The notes: a model not told the origin generated them from the letters alone. DNA of 64,000 nt from Sporobacter sp942492735 (GCA_942492735.1 OW818648.1:2046001-2110000); one strand, 5' to 3'; positions 1-9,832 are shown, numbered from the stretch's first letter. Translations and numbers: made by a program.

Positions 1-20
1 TATATAAGGGGGTTTTCAGG

Positions 21-1364
21 GTGCTTTTAGTTGGAAACGGGGTAGTCATAACCCGGGACAGAAATAACACGATCATTCCGGACGGATGTGTCGCGATAGA
101 CGGCAGCATCATCACGGATGTCGGGACAACCGGTGACTTAAGAAGAAAGTACATAGACGCACAGTTTATTGATAGCGAAAAGAAGCTGATCATGCCTGGG
201 CTGATTAACACGCACATGCATTTTTACAGCACGTTTGCGCGCGGCATGTTTTTAAAAGACGCCCCTCCGTCGAATTTTATGGAGATACTCGAACGTTTGT
301 GGTGGCGTCTGGACAAGGTTTTGACACTGGAAGACGTCTACTTCAGTGCGCTTGTGCCGATCATCGACTGCATTAAGAATGGCACAACGACAGTGTTTGA
401 CCACCATGCCAGCCCCTATGCGCTATCTGGAAGTTTGTTCAAAATCGCTGAGGCCGCAAAAAAGGCCGGACTGCGCTCGTGCTTGTGCTATGAGGTGTCC
501 GAACGTGACGGCGAGCAATTAACGAACTTGGGTATCAAAGAAAATACGGATTTCATCCGGTATAGCCTCGATAAGAAGGACCCCATGCTCAAGGCAATGT
601 TCGGGCTGCATGCGTCCATCACCCTGAGTGATCAGACACTGGAGAAATGCGCACGTGAAAATATCGCGCAAGAAAATGACGGCACCGGAGCGGGCTTCCA
701 TATTCATGTGGCGGAGGGGATACAGGACCTGCAGGATGCTCAGCAAAAGTACAAGAGCGGCGTTGTTGAGCGGCTGCAGCGATGCGGAATTCTGGGCAGC
801 AAAACTATCGCCGCGCACTGCATTCACATATCGGATGCGGAAATCGATGTGCTGAAGGAGACGGGGACGAACGTCGTGCATAACCCGGAATCCAATATGG
901 GCAACGCTGTTGGTGTATCGCCCGTTCTTCAAATGTTTGAAAAAGGTGTAATGCTGGGGATGGGGACAGACGGTTATACGAGCGATATGTTTGAGTCCCT
1001 CAAAGCCACGAACTGCCTGCACAAGCACGCCAGTAAGAATCCAAGCGCCGCATGGGGAGAGCCGCCCGCAATGCTGTTCGAAAACAACAGGGCTATTGCC
1101 GCGAAGTACTTCGATAAACCACTGGGTGTTTTAGCTGCCGGCGCTTCTGCCGATCTCATTATCGCGGACTATAACCCGCCGACACGGATGTCATCGGATA
1201 ATGTGAACAGCCATATGCTCTACGGACTGAGCGGCAGGGCTGTTGACACCACAATTATCAATGGGCAGATCGTCATGCAAAACAGAAAGCTCACCTTTTT
1301 GGACGAGCAGGAAATCTGCGCAAAAAGCAGGGAGCTTGCAGACAAGGTCTGGGAACGCTTTTAG
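21..1364 (+). CDS. ssnA: SsnA-type amidohydrolase (metal-dependent deaminase family)
   Basis: This is a 447-residue amidohydrolase-superfamily enzyme, expected to hydrolyse a C-N bond of a purine-like or related nitrogen compound in the cytoplasm. Visible metal-site residues are the HxH of THMHF (H65, H67), a histidine in HIHVAE (H227 or H229, with E232), H266 in AAHCIH, and the aspartate of MGTDG (D317), all in the order expected for cytosine deaminase/SsnA relatives. The start is GTG at 21, preceded by AAGGGGG at 8 bases. It is followed by ygfK and molybdenum hydroxylase genes, the same company SsnA keeps in E. coli and in clostridial selenium-dependent molybdenum hydroxylase clusters. The substrate is not established for the family; linkage to anaerobic purine/urate breakdown is known from such clusters. 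The family call is secure, the substrate is not. Confidence 0.88.
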   Translation: MLLVGNGVVITRDRNNTIIPDGCVAIDGSIITDVGTTGDLRRKYIDAQFIDSEKKLIMPGLINTHMHFYSTFARGMFLKDAPPSNFMEILERLWWRLDKVLTLEDVYFSALVPIIDCIKNGTTTVFDHHASPYALSGSLFKIAEAAKKAGLRSCLCYEVSERDGEQLTNLGIKENTDFIRYSLDKKDPMLKAMFGLHASITLSDQTLEKCARENIAQENDGTGAGFHIHVAEGIQDLQDAQQKYKSGVVERLQRCGILGSKTIAAHCIHISDAEIDVLKETGTNVVHNPESNMGNAVGVSPVLQMFEKGVMLGMGTDGYTSDMFESLKATNCLHKHASKNPSAAWGEPPAMLFENNRAIAAKYFDKPLGVLAAGASADLIIADYNPPTRMSSDNVNSHMLYGLSGRAVDTTIINGQIVMQNRKLTFLDEQEICAKSRELADKVWERF

Positions 1365-1395
1365 AGTGATTATTGGACAGTTTGTTTTATCAGTA

Positions 1396-1527
1396 CTATG
1401 AAATCCCAGCGTTCTGTCATTTTGAGCCTGCGAAGAATCTCCAGGAAAACTAATACCAGCGCAACGATAAGAGATTACCAGGAGATCCTTCGCCAAACGC
1501 TCGTTCCGAGCATTGTTCAGGATGACA
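1396..1527 (+). repeat. 132-bp MITE-like repeat, copy 1
   Basis: The segment between ssnA and ygfK is closely matched, in the opposite orientation, at 7514-7645. Its core runs from GTCATTTTGAGC to GTTCAGGATGAC, which are imperfect inverted repeats of each other, and it contains GCGAAGAATCTCC near one end and GGAGATCCTTCGC near the other. It has no coding capacity. Short interspersed repeats with a GTCATTCTGAGC-like end and GAAGAATCT are familiar in clostridial genomes, from memory. It lies in a gene gap and may be transcribed within the operon. Confidence 0.8.
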
Positions 1528-1594
1528 CGCCGTCGGAATTTCATACCAATGACACCGATAGGATATCTTCATCGCTTACTTAAATGGAGGCTTT

Positions 1595-4500
1595 ATGAAC
1601 GACAGGATGACCCCGATCCCGTTTGATAAATTAATTGAATGGGTATTCAATGAATTAAAAAATGAGAATTCGATATTTGGCGTACCCGCCGAGAAGTTTT
1701 ACAATAAGAAGAATGATGATAAACTGTCCATGTCAGACAGGATTATTGAAAATCCGATCGGCCCTGCGGCGGGTCCGCATACGCAGCTGGCGCAGAATAT
1801 CATTACTGCGTATCTTAGCGGTGCGCGCTATTTTGAATTAAAAACAGTCCAGATACTCGACGGTGAGGATCTGCCTGTATCTAAACCCTGCATTCTGGCC
1901 AAAGACGAAGGTTATAATGTTGAATGGTCGACGGAGCTGACGGTACCGGACGCTTATAACGAATATGTCAAAGCCTATTTCATGCTGAGCATCCTGTCGA
2001 AGGAGCTCCGGCTGGGACGACCTGATGGTTTTGCTTATAATATGAGCGTGGGGTATGACCTGCAGGGTATTCAATCACCGAAAATCGACGCGTTTATAGA
2101 AAATTTGAAAGATGCTTCCAAAACGCCGGTCTGGAAAGAATGCAAAGACTATTTGCTGAAGCATCTCGATATGTTCGTAAGCATCGATGCACCATTCGTG
2201 GGCGAGATATCGCCGAAGGTCTGCTCGTCGATCACGCTTTCCACACTGCACGGCTGCCCGAGACAGGAAATCGAGAAAATTGCCGGGTACCTGATGGGCG
2301 TTAAGAAGCTGAACGTCTTTATCAAATGCAACCCGACGCTGCTTGGTTATGATTTCGCGCGAAAGACGCTTGACGAATTGGGCTACGCATATCTTTCATT
2401 CGACGACCACCATTTTAAACAAGATCTGCAATATGAAGATGCGGTTCCCATGATGAAGAGGCTGCAAAGCACGGCAAAAGAACTAAAGCTGGACTTTGGT
2501 GTCAAGCTGACCAACACCTTTCCCGTCGAGATCAAGCAGCAGGAGCTGCCGGGGGACGAAATGTATATGTCAGGGAGGGCGCTTTATCCGCTGACCATCA
2601 ATCTGGCGGCCCGGCTGGCTGAATCATTTGACGGCAACTTGAAAATATCCTATTCTGGGGGCGCGGACTTTTTGAGCATCGGCGAAATTCTGCAGACTGG
2701 GATAAGACCTGTGACATTCGCCACGACGCTCTTAAAGCCGGGCGGATATACAAGAATCAAACAGCTTGCGGAGCTTGCAGATGAAGTTGACACGGCCGCG
2801 GCGATCGATGCTGTCAGTGTTCAGAAGCTCAGAACGCTGGCGGACAGTGCGCTGACGGCTGCGGTATATCAGAAAGATTTTAAAGAAACGGAAAACCGGA
2901 AAACACATAAATCCGTGCCTCTCCTGGACTGCTTCATCGCGCCCTGTAAGGAAGGCTGTCCCATCGGCCAAGACGCGCCGGAGTATATACGTTTATATGA
3001 CGAGGGAAGATACAAGGAAGCGTTTGACCTCATCACCTCGAAAAATCCGTTCCCTTTTACAACGGGGACGATCTGCGCCCATCCGTGCATGACTAAATGC
3101 ACGCGAATGGATTATGACAAGCCTGTTGATATCCGCGCGGCCAAGCTCGCGGCTGCAATAAAGGGCTATTCAGTCCCTGCAGGCAGCACGGCAGCCAACC
3201 TCGCTGAAAAGACGCCGGCACAAAACGGCTGCAAAATCGCAGTGATCGGCGCGGGTCCTGCCGGGTTGTCCGCGGCATACTTCCTCGCTCAAGACGGCTT
3301 GGATGTCACTGTTTTTGATAAGCGGGAGAGCATCGGCGGTGTACTCACGCATATTATTCCCGATTTCAGACTGCCCAAGGACGCGCTTTCGCGCGATCTG
3401 GAGTTGATTAGAAACGCTGGGGTTTCCTTCAGTCTGGGAGTGAGCGGAGATATCTCGATCGAGGAGTTGAAGAAAGACGGTTATCGCTACATATTCGTTG
3501 CCACAGGCGCGTGGAAGCCGGGTCGTGCAGGCTTTGAGACCGACGGCAAAAATGTGGTCGATGTTCTGGAATTTCTCGAGAAGTTAAGTCGCGGCAGCGC
3601 TGACTTAAAAATCGGAAAAAATGTTGCGGTGATCGGTGCGGGCAACTCGGCTATGGACGCGGCCAGGGCGGCAAAACGTCTCCCTGATGTCGAGAACGTG
3701 ACAATTATCTACAGAAGGACAAAAAACCTCATGCCTGCCGATAGGGAAGAATTATGCCTTGCGCTTGAGGACGGCGTTGTTTTCAAGGAGCTGTTATCGC
3801 CGGTTTCGTTTGAAGACGGCGTTTTGAGGTGTCAGAAAATGGCGCTCGGAATGCCCGACAATTCCGGTAGAAGAAGCCCGGTGCCGATAGAAGGACAATA
3901 TGAGGAGATTATTGCGGATTCCGTCATTACTGCGCTCGGGCAAAAGATCGACGAGAGCCTGCTGCTGAAAAACGAGATAATGCTGGACAAAAACGGCAGG
4001 ATCAAAACGAATCCGCTGACGAATGAAACCAGCTTAGACAATGTCTTTGTGGGCGGTGATTTATTGAGAGGGCCAGCCACGATTGTCGAAGCGATTGCAG
4101 ATGGCATGACATTTGCTCAGGCTGTCCTAAGAAGAGAAAACGCCACGTTGAAGACCTATGATATGAGCGGGATGTTCAACCAAACGCGGCAGTATCAAGA
4201 GATCGCCGCTAAAAAAGGCGTTCTTCAGCGCTCGTGCATCGGCGAAACGGGGAAATGCCTGGAATGCAGCGCTGTATGCAACCTTTGCGTTGAGGTTTGT
4301 CCGAATAGGGCGAATGTGGCGATTAAGGTTAAGGGCATGAAGAATATCAACCAGGTACTCCATATTGACGGCCTGTGCAACGCCTGCGGCAACTGCGAAG
4401 CCTTCTGTCCGTACGAGAGCGCTCCTTATAAGGATAAGCTGACGCTCTATTGGACCGAAGCAGATTTTGACGCCGGAGAGAATCAGGGCTTTTGGGTGTC

Positions 4501-4648
4501 TGACGTTGATTCCGGAAGTTTTAAAGCCAGAATCGGGGATAAAGTGATTGACGGCAGAATTGGTGCGGACGGGAACTGCGAGGAAATTCCGGCGGATCTA
4601 GTCGACATTATCCGAACGGTACTCCGGGAGTATCAGTATATTATGTAA
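1595..4648 (+). CDS. ygfK: YgfK, multidomain FAD/NAD(P) iron-sulfur oxidoreductase (annotated elsewhere as putative selenate reductase subunit)
   Basis: This 1017-residue protein joins three parts. The N-terminal ~430 residues resemble the dihydroorotate dehydrogenase-like barrel of YgfK. The middle is a GltD-like pyridine-nucleotide:FAD module with an FAD site (VIGAGPAGLSAA, about 548-562) and an NAD(P) site (VIGAGNSAMDAAR, about 676-690). The C-terminus has ferredoxin-like cysteine clusters (CLECSAVCNLCVEVCP, about 888-903, and CNACGNCEAFCP, about 929-940). An additional cysteine-rich GltD-type cluster (CKEGCPIGQDAPEY) precedes the FAD site. The protein should move electrons between NAD(P)H and a partner, plausibly the neighbouring molybdenum hydroxylase. 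The start is ATG with GGAGG at 7 bases. The selenate-reductase label comes from E. coli annotation and is not proof of substrate. The full-length architecture is intact. Confidence 0.9.
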   Translation: MNDRMTPIPFDKLIEWVFNELKNENSIFGVPAEKFYNKKNDDKLSMSDRIIENPIGPAAGPHTQLAQNIITAYLSGARYFELKTVQILDGEDLPVSKPCILAKDEGYNVEWSTELTVPDAYNEYVKAYFMLSILSKELRLGRPDGFAYNMSVGYDLQGIQSPKIDAFIENLKDASKTPVWKECKDYLLKHLDMFVSIDAPFVGEISPKVCSSITLSTLHGCPRQEIEKIAGYLMGVKKLNVFIKCNPTLLGYDFARKTLDELGYAYLSFDDHHFKQDLQYEDAVPMMKRLQSTAKELKLDFGVKLTNTFPVEIKQQELPGDEMYMSGRALYPLTINLAARLAESFDGNLKISYSGGADFLSIGEILQTGIRPVTFATTLLKPGGYTRIKQLAELADEVDTAAAIDAVSVQKLRTLADSALTAAVYQKDFKETENRKTHKSVPLLDCFIAPCKEGCPIGQDAPEYIRLYDEGRYKEAFDLITSKNPFPFTTGTICAHPCMTKCTRMDYDKPVDIRAAKLAAAIKGYSVPAGSTAANLAEKTPAQNGCKIAVIGAGPAGLSAAYFLAQDGLDVTVFDKRESIGGVLTHIIPDFRLPKDALSRDLELIRNAGVSFSLGVSGDISIEELKKDGYRYIFVATGAWKPGRAGFETDGKNVVDVLEFLEKLSRGSADLKIGKNVAVIGAGNSAMDAARAAKRLPDVENVTIIYRRTKNLMPADREELCLALEDGVVFKELLSPVSFEDGVLRCQKMALGMPDNSGRRSPVPIEGQYEEIIADSVITALGQKIDESLLLKNEIMLDKNGRIKTNPLTNETSLDNVFVGGDLLRGPATIVEAIADGMTFAQAVLRRENATLKTYDMSGMFNQTRQYQEIAAKKGVLQRSCIGETGKCLECSAVCNLCVEVCPNRANVAIKVKGMKNINQVLHIDGLCNACGNCEAFCPYESAPYKDKLTLYWTEADFDAGENQGFWVSDVDSGSFKARIGDKVIDGRIGADGNCEEIPADLVDIIRTVLREYQYIM

Positions 4649-4679
4649 AATATCCGAGCGGGAAGTCTGCTTATTCGCC

Positions 4680-4834
4680 GTAGGGCGCGGCATCCGTGAC
4701 GCGCCGTTCTTGTTGGCGTGGCAGATAGTGACGTCCGGGGGAAGAGTACGATGGCAGGCGCATGTTCCACCCGCAGATAGCACAGCAACTGCGGCGCGGA
4801 ACAGGAATGGCGCGTCAAGGATGCCGCGCCCTAC
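4680..4834. repeat. 155-bp element with 26-bp terminal inverted repeats (MITE-like)
   Basis: The gap between ygfK and the molybdenum hydroxylase begins with GTAGGGCGCGGCATCCGTGA and ends with its inverse. The two 26-base ends (4680-4705 and 4809-4834) match with a single mismatch (CCGTG versus CCTTG). A further inner inverted match (GTTC / GAAC) extends the arms. There is no open reading frame of note. A foldback element of this kind could be a non-autonomous transposon or a large hairpin in the transcript. It differs in sequence from the 132-bp repeat in the neighbouring gaps. Confidence 0.75.
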
Positions 4835-4902
4835 AGAGGATGGGCTGACACGAATTGTTTTAGTCAGTACTGGCTTTAGGCAGATGAATGAGGTGATTTT
4901 TG

Positions 4903-7467
4903 ATGTATACGCTCCATATCAACGGCAAAGACGTTGTCTCGCAGGAAGACAAACCCCTGTTATCTTTTCTGCGGGATGATCTGAGCCTTACCTCGGCGAA
5001 GGATGGGTGCAGTGAAGGGGTATGCGGTACCTGCACTGTTCTTGTGGATGGGAAAGCCATAAAGGCCTGCGTGCAGAAGGTCTCGCGTTTTGAGGGCAAA
5101 AAGATCCTGACAGTGGAAGGCCTGTCCAACCGGGAAAAGGAAGTTTATGAGCATTGCTTCGGAGAAGCGGGTGCTGTTCAGTGCGGCTTTTGCATACCCG
5201 GAATGGTGATTTGCGCCAAAGGGCTGCTGGACACCAATTTGAATCCAACGCGAGACGATGTGAAAAAAGCGATAAAGGGTAATCTTTGCCGCTGCACAGG
5301 CTATAAAAAAATAGAGGAAGCCATTTTACTGTCCGCCAAGTATTATAGGGACGATCTACCGATACCGGAGATGCCAGTTATGCTGAACCTCAATACGAGA
5401 TTTAACCGCTCCGATGCTGCCGAGAAGGTGAACGGAACCGGAATATATGTCGATGATATGGTTTTGCCCGGCATGCTTTACGCCAAAGCGGTCCGATCCA
5501 AATATCCAAGAGCGGTTGTCAATAAAATAGATATCAGCAAGGCCAAAGCGCATCCGGCTTGTGCTGCTGTGCTCCTGGCGAAGGATGTGCCGTTTAACAA
5601 AACGGGGCATATCAAGCCAGACTGGGATGTGATGATTGCCGAGGGGGAGACAACGCGGTTCCTCGGCGATGCGTTGGCACTGGTTGCATCATACAACAAG
5701 GATCAACTCGATGACGTATGTGGTCTGATCGACGTGGATTATACTGTTCTTGAGCCGGTGACTAACCCCACAGACGCATTAAGGGCTGACGCGCCGCTTA
5801 TCCATAAGGACGGCAATATCATGAGCCGCGCCATGCTGCAGCGGGGAAATGCCGATGAGGCAATAAAGAATTCTAAATATGTTGTGACACAAAAATATAA
5901 AACGCCGTTTCAGGAGCATGCGTTTATGGAGCCGGAGTGCGCCATTGCCCTGCCCGAAGGAGAGGACGGACTGCTTGTCTATACCAGCGCGCAGTCGATC
6001 TACGACGAGCAGCACGAAATCTCCATGATGCTTCAAATCCCCGCTGAAAAGGTGCACTGCCAGACAAGGCTTGTCGGCGGCGGCTTCGGCGGCAAAGAGG
6101 ATATGAGCGTGCAGCACCACGCCGCCCTTATGGCATGGCATACAAAGAAACCGGTAAAGGTCCGATTCACAAGGCAGGAGAGCATTGATTATCATGTGAA
6201 GCGCCATCCGATGGAGATGGAGTTTACGATGGCTTGTGATGAAAACGGTTATCTGACAGGTATGAAGGGCTTCATTCTCGCCGATACGGGCGCGTATGCC
6301 TCGCTCGGCGGGCCGGTGCTTCACCGGGCTTGCACCCATGCCGCCGGTCCTTATAATTTTCAAAACATTGATATCCTCGGCATGTCGGTCTATACCAACA
6401 ACATGGTGGCAGGGGCGTTCAGGGGGTTCGGTGTTACCCAGAGCTGCTTTGCGACGGAGAGTAACATGGACCTGTTGGCTGAAATGGTCGGCATCTCACC
6501 CTGGGAAATGCGCTATCGCAACGCGATCCGACCCGGACAGGTTCTGCCGAATGGTCAAGTGGCAGATGACAGTGCCGCACTGGCCGAATGCCTTGAAGCT
6601 GTAAGGGAAGTTTATGAATTGAATCCTTATTCAGGCATCGCTTTGGGGTTTAAAAACAGCGGCACCGGCATGGGGAAGAAGGATATCGGGCGCTGTCTGC
6701 TCGGAGTGGAGGAGGGTAAAGTCCATGTGCGCACGTCGGCATCGTGCATGGGGCAGGGCATTGCAACGATGTGCCTGACTGTCCTATGCCATACAACAGG
6801 CATAGACCCCTCCTGCGTGATACACGAAAACGCGGATACCAGGCGCACACCGGATTCGGGCACCAGTACAGCCTCCAGGCAGACCGTCATGACCGGCGAA
6901 GCCGTCAGGCGGGCGGCTGAAAAGCTCAAAGGGGAGCTCGATCAAGGGCGACGTCTTGAAGACATGGAAGGCCGGGAGTTCTACGGAGAGTTTTCAGCGA
7001 TAACAGACCCGCTGGGCGCTGTTTGTGAAAACCCGATCAGTCACATCAGCTATAGCTATGGGGTGCAGGTCGTCGTACTCGATGATAAAGGCAAGGTGAA
7101 TCGCGTCGTCGCGGCCTACGATGTGGGAACACCGGTGAATATACAGGCTGTCGAAGGACAAATAGAAGGCGGCATCGTCATGGGACTGGGCTATGCGCTC
7201 ACAGAAGAATTCAAGGTTGAAGGGTGCTATCCGAAAACAAAGCTCGGCACCTTGGGTCTGATACGGGCAACGGAGGCACCGGAGATTGATGTCATCCTCG
7301 TACAGGGGAAGGGAAAAATTCCGCAGACATACGGCGCCAAGGGCTGCGGAGAGCTCTGCCTGATCCCGACAGCCCCGGCTTGCTCACTTGCGTACTACCG
7401 GCTTGACGGAAAATTCAGGACTCAACTGCCCTTAAGGGATACATTCTATAAAAAGGATAGTAAGTAA
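4903..7467 (+). CDS. Molybdenum hydroxylase with fused [2Fe-2S] and molybdopterin domains (selenium-dependent xanthine dehydrogenase type)
   Basis: This 854-residue protein starts with a plant-type [2Fe-2S] domain (CSEGVCGTC...C, residues ~35-58) and a second [2Fe-2S] domain (CGFC ... CRCTGYKK, ~95-145). It then continues directly into the aldehyde oxidase/xanthine dehydrogenase molybdopterin domains, with GGGFGGKED at ~390, AGAFRGFGVTQ at ~505, and the catalytic glutamate in GAKGCGE at ~815. There is no FAD domain, which matches the XdhD architecture found next to ygfK in E. coli and Clostridia. It should hydroxylate purines or related N-heterocycles. The start is set at ATG 4903 with GAGGTG at 7 bases; a TTG one codon earlier is less likely. 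Selenium dependence is inferred from the gene neighbourhood, because the enzyme-bound selenium is a labile ligand and not encoded as selenocysteine. Confidence 0.88.
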   Translation: MYTLHINGKDVVSQEDKPLLSFLRDDLSLTSAKDGCSEGVCGTCTVLVDGKAIKACVQKVSRFEGKKILTVEGLSNREKEVYEHCFGEAGAVQCGFCIPGMVICAKGLLDTNLNPTRDDVKKAIKGNLCRCTGYKKIEEAILLSAKYYRDDLPIPEMPVMLNLNTRFNRSDAAEKVNGTGIYVDDMVLPGMLYAKAVRSKYPRAVVNKIDISKAKAHPACAAVLLAKDVPFNKTGHIKPDWDVMIAEGETTRFLGDALALVASYNKDQLDDVCGLIDVDYTVLEPVTNPTDALRADAPLIHKDGNIMSRAMLQRGNADEAIKNSKYVVTQKYKTPFQEHAFMEPECAIALPEGEDGLLVYTSAQSIYDEQHEISMMLQIPAEKVHCQTRLVGGGFGGKEDMSVQHHAALMAWHTKKPVKVRFTRQESIDYHVKRHPMEMEFTMACDENGYLTGMKGFILADTGAYASLGGPVLHRACTHAAGPYNFQNIDILGMSVYTNNMVAGAFRGFGVTQSCFATESNMDLLAEMVGISPWEMRYRNAIRPGQVLPNGQVADDSAALAECLEAVREVYELNPYSGIALGFKNSGTGMGKKDIGRCLLGVEEGKVHVRTSASCMGQGIATMCLTVLCHTTGIDPSCVIHENADTRRTPDSGTSTASRQTVMTGEAVRRAAEKLKGELDQGRRLEDMEGREFYGEFSAITDPLGAVCENPISHISYSYGVQVVVLDDKGKVNRVVAAYDVGTPVNIQAVEGQIEGGIVMGLGYALTEEFKVEGCYPKTKLGTLGLIRATEAPEIDVILVQGKGKIPQTYGAKGCGELCLIPTAPACSLAYYRLDGKFRTQLPLRDTFYKKDSK

Positions 7468-7513
7468 TACGTGTGGACACAGCCTTTATGTAAACGATGA
7501 ATGCTCCAGGTTA

Positions 7514-7645
7514 TGTCATCCTGAACAATGCTCGGAACGAGCGTTTGGTGAAGGATCTCCCGGTAATCTCTGATTGTTGCGTCGGTATTAGTTTACCTGG
7601 AGATTCTTCGCAGGCTCAGAATGACAGACGCTGGTATTTCATAGC
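7514..7645 (-). repeat. 132-bp MITE-like repeat, copy 2 (inverted)
   Basis: The sequence from TGTCATCCTGAAC at 7514 to TTTCATAG at about 7644 is the reverse complement of 1396-1527 with scattered mismatches. It fills the gap between the two molybdenum-hydroxylase genes. The two copies face each other across about 6 kb that holds ygfK and the fused hydroxylase. Homology stops sharply on both sides, as expected for independent insertions rather than duplication of a larger block. Confidence 0.8.
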
Positions 7646-7714
7646 GATAACACGAATGGAAATAATCAGCGCTAATCTACGGGACCGTTTAAGACTTAAT
7701 TAAGGAGATGTCAT

Positions 7715-9832
7715 ATGGAGAAGATAAGCACTTCCGTCAAGAAAAAAGACCATGATTCCAAGGTGAGCGGCAAAGCGCTTTATGTTGATGACCTTAAAAT
7801 AGACGATATGCTGTTCGGGAAGCTGCTGCACTCCAGTAAAGCAAAGGCCCGGATCAAGGATATCGTTCTGCCTGAAATGCCTGATGGATATCTGATCGTT
7901 GATAAAAGAGACGTTCCCGGCGTGAATCAGGTTCATATCGTGCTCGAGGATACGCCCGTTTTTGCCGACGAGACGGTGGAATATATCGGCGATCCCATAT
8001 TGATGGTCGTCGGACCGGAACTCAAAGAAGTTGAAAGACTGTTAGCCGGTATTACAGTCGTCTATGAGGAATTGACACCGATTCTGGATATGCGCACATC
8101 CGACGTCATATTTTTCAAATACGACTATGCTAAAGGCGATATTGATAAAGCGTTCCGTGAAGCGGATCAAGTCTTTGAGGAGACTTTCCAGACGGGTTAT
8201 CAGGAACAGGCGTATTTGGAAACGCAGGGGATGATTGCCTATCCCGAGCATAGCGGTATTGCCGTTCGGGGTTCAATTCAATGCCCGTATTATGTACATA
8301 CAGCCGTCTCAAAAGCAATGGGCTTAGATAAAAAGGCCGTCAGGGTCATTCAGGATGTCACAGGCGGCGGCTTTGGGGGTAAAGAAGACTTTCCTTCCAT
8401 ACTTGCCTGTCAGGTTGCGGCGGCGGCGAGAAAAGCAAACAAACCGGTCAAGGTGATATTTGAACGGCGCGAAGATATGGAAGTTACGTCAAAACGCCAC
8501 CCGTCCATTTCGACGTATAAGGTTGCTATCAAGAATGGTAAAGTTACCGGGATGGACATTGATGTGACATTTAACAGCGGCGCTTTTACAACACTGACAG
8601 CAGTTGTGCTGCAGCGCGGCTTGATTTGTTCCAGCGGTGTTTACGACACGGAAAACCTCCGCGTGCAAGGCAAGGCCGTCAAAACGAATACTGTGCCCTG
8701 CGGCGCTTTCCGGGGCTTTGGCGCGCCGCAGACTTTCTTCGCAGTTGAAATGATGATGGATCACATCGCTAAAAAGCTGGGTATCGATTCGCTCGATTTC
8801 AAAGTGAAGCATTTGGTCAAGCAGGGGGATGCGACATCGACAAGCGGCAAATACCATTTTCACGTCCCAGTTCTTGAAATGATCGACAGAATCGACAAGG
8901 TGTCCGGTTTCCGAGAGAAAAGGCGGCAGTATAGAAACCAGACGACCCGATACCGTAAAGGTATCGGAATGTCGCTCTTCTTTCACGGCGCTGGATTTAC
9001 CGGCAGCGGTGAACGGGATTTAATCAAAGCTGTCGTGCGAATACAAAAGAATCCGGACGATACGGTAAAGATTCTTGTCGCGAATAGCGATATCGGACAG
9101 GGGCTTAAAACAACCTTCAGCAAAATCGTCGCCGATACGTTGGCTATTCCATTTGATGATGTGACCTGCGATAACCCAGATACAGACGTCGTCCCGGATT
9201 CGGGACCGACAGTTGCCAGCCGCTCCCTCATGGTTGTCGGGGAGCTTCTGCATCGCGCAGCAGCGAAGCTGAAAGAGGACTGGATACCGGGAAAAGAACA
9301 GACAGTCGAGGAGCATTTTACGGAGCCGGAGTTTATCCTTCCGTTTCATATTGAGGATTTCAAGGGAGATGCATACCCGACGTACTCATGGGGTGTGAAT
9401 GCGGTTGAGGTGGAGACGGATATGTTAACCGCTGAATCAAAAATTCTCGGCGCCTGGGGTGTTTTTGACGTCGGCGTCCCCATCGATATCAATATCGTCC
9501 AGGGGCAAATGCAGGGGGGCATGCTCCAGGGTCTCGGCTATGCCTCTATGGAACAGACGGACTGCAGCGAGCGAGGTGCTATTCGCAATAAGAGCTTCAG
9601 CGACTACATTATACCGACATCAGCTGACGTCCCGAATCTTTATACTGAGATCATGAACAATCCCTATCCCGATGGTCCATATGGAGCAAAGGGCGCTGGC
9701 GAGCTGCCGTTGATCGGCGCAGCACCGGCTTATATCGAAGCGATTGAAGATGCGCTTGGGCACGATATCAACACCATTCCGCTGTCGCAGGAGGATACAA
9801 TGAAGCTCATTTTGGGGGTGAATCAGGTATGA
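7715..9832 (+). CDS. xdhA: Xanthine dehydrogenase family molybdopterin-binding subunit
   Basis: This is a 705-residue large subunit of the xanthine dehydrogenase/aldehyde oxidase family. It carries the Moco-contact motifs GGGFGGKED (~217), CGAFRGFGAPQ (~329) and GAKGAGELPL (~657, containing the catalytic glutamate), and lacks iron-sulfur and FAD domains. The next two genes supply exactly those missing parts, so 7715-11108 encodes a three-subunit hydroxylase. Together with the fused enzyme upstream, the cluster holds two different molybdenum hydroxylases. The start is ATG with AAGGAG at 7 bases. The name xdhA follows the three-subunit naming; hypoxanthine/xanthine is the usual substrate, but other N-heterocycles are possible. 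Confidence 0.87.
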   Translation: MEKISTSVKKKDHDSKVSGKALYVDDLKIDDMLFGKLLHSSKAKARIKDIVLPEMPDGYLIVDKRDVPGVNQVHIVLEDTPVFADETVEYIGDPILMVVGPELKEVERLLAGITVVYEELTPILDMRTSDVIFFKYDYAKGDIDKAFREADQVFEETFQTGYQEQAYLETQGMIAYPEHSGIAVRGSIQCPYYVHTAVSKAMGLDKKAVRVIQDVTGGGFGGKEDFPSILACQVAAAARKANKPVKVIFERREDMEVTSKRHPSISTYKVAIKNGKVTGMDIDVTFNSGAFTTLTAVVLQRGLICSSGVYDTENLRVQGKAVKTNTVPCGAFRGFGAPQTFFAVEMMMDHIAKKLGIDSLDFKVKHLVKQGDATSTSGKYHFHVPVLEMIDRIDKVSGFREKRRQYRNQTTRYRKGIGMSLFFHGAGFTGSGERDLIKAVVRIQKNPDDTVKILVANSDIGQGLKTTFSKIVADTLAIPFDDVTCDNPDTDVVPDSGPTVASRSLMVVGELLHRAAAKLKEDWIPGKEQTVEEHFTEPEFILPFHIEDFKGDAYPTYSWGVNAVEVETDMLTAESKILGAWGVFDVGVPIDINIVQGQMQGGMLQGLGYASMEQTDCSERGAIRNKSFSDYIIPTSADVPNLYTEIMNNPYPDGPYGAKGAGELPLIGAAPAYIEAIEDALGHDINTIPLSQEDTMKLILGVNQV

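Noticed and set aside
1595..4648. Calling this protein a selenate reductase by function.
   Set aside because: The name is inherited annotation; the domains show an electron-transfer flavoprotein and give no evidence for selenate as substrate.
7515..7703. A short + strand frame inside the 132-bp repeat copy.
   Set aside because: The frame comes from the repeat itself; a parallel frame exists in the other copy and neither has a ribosome site.
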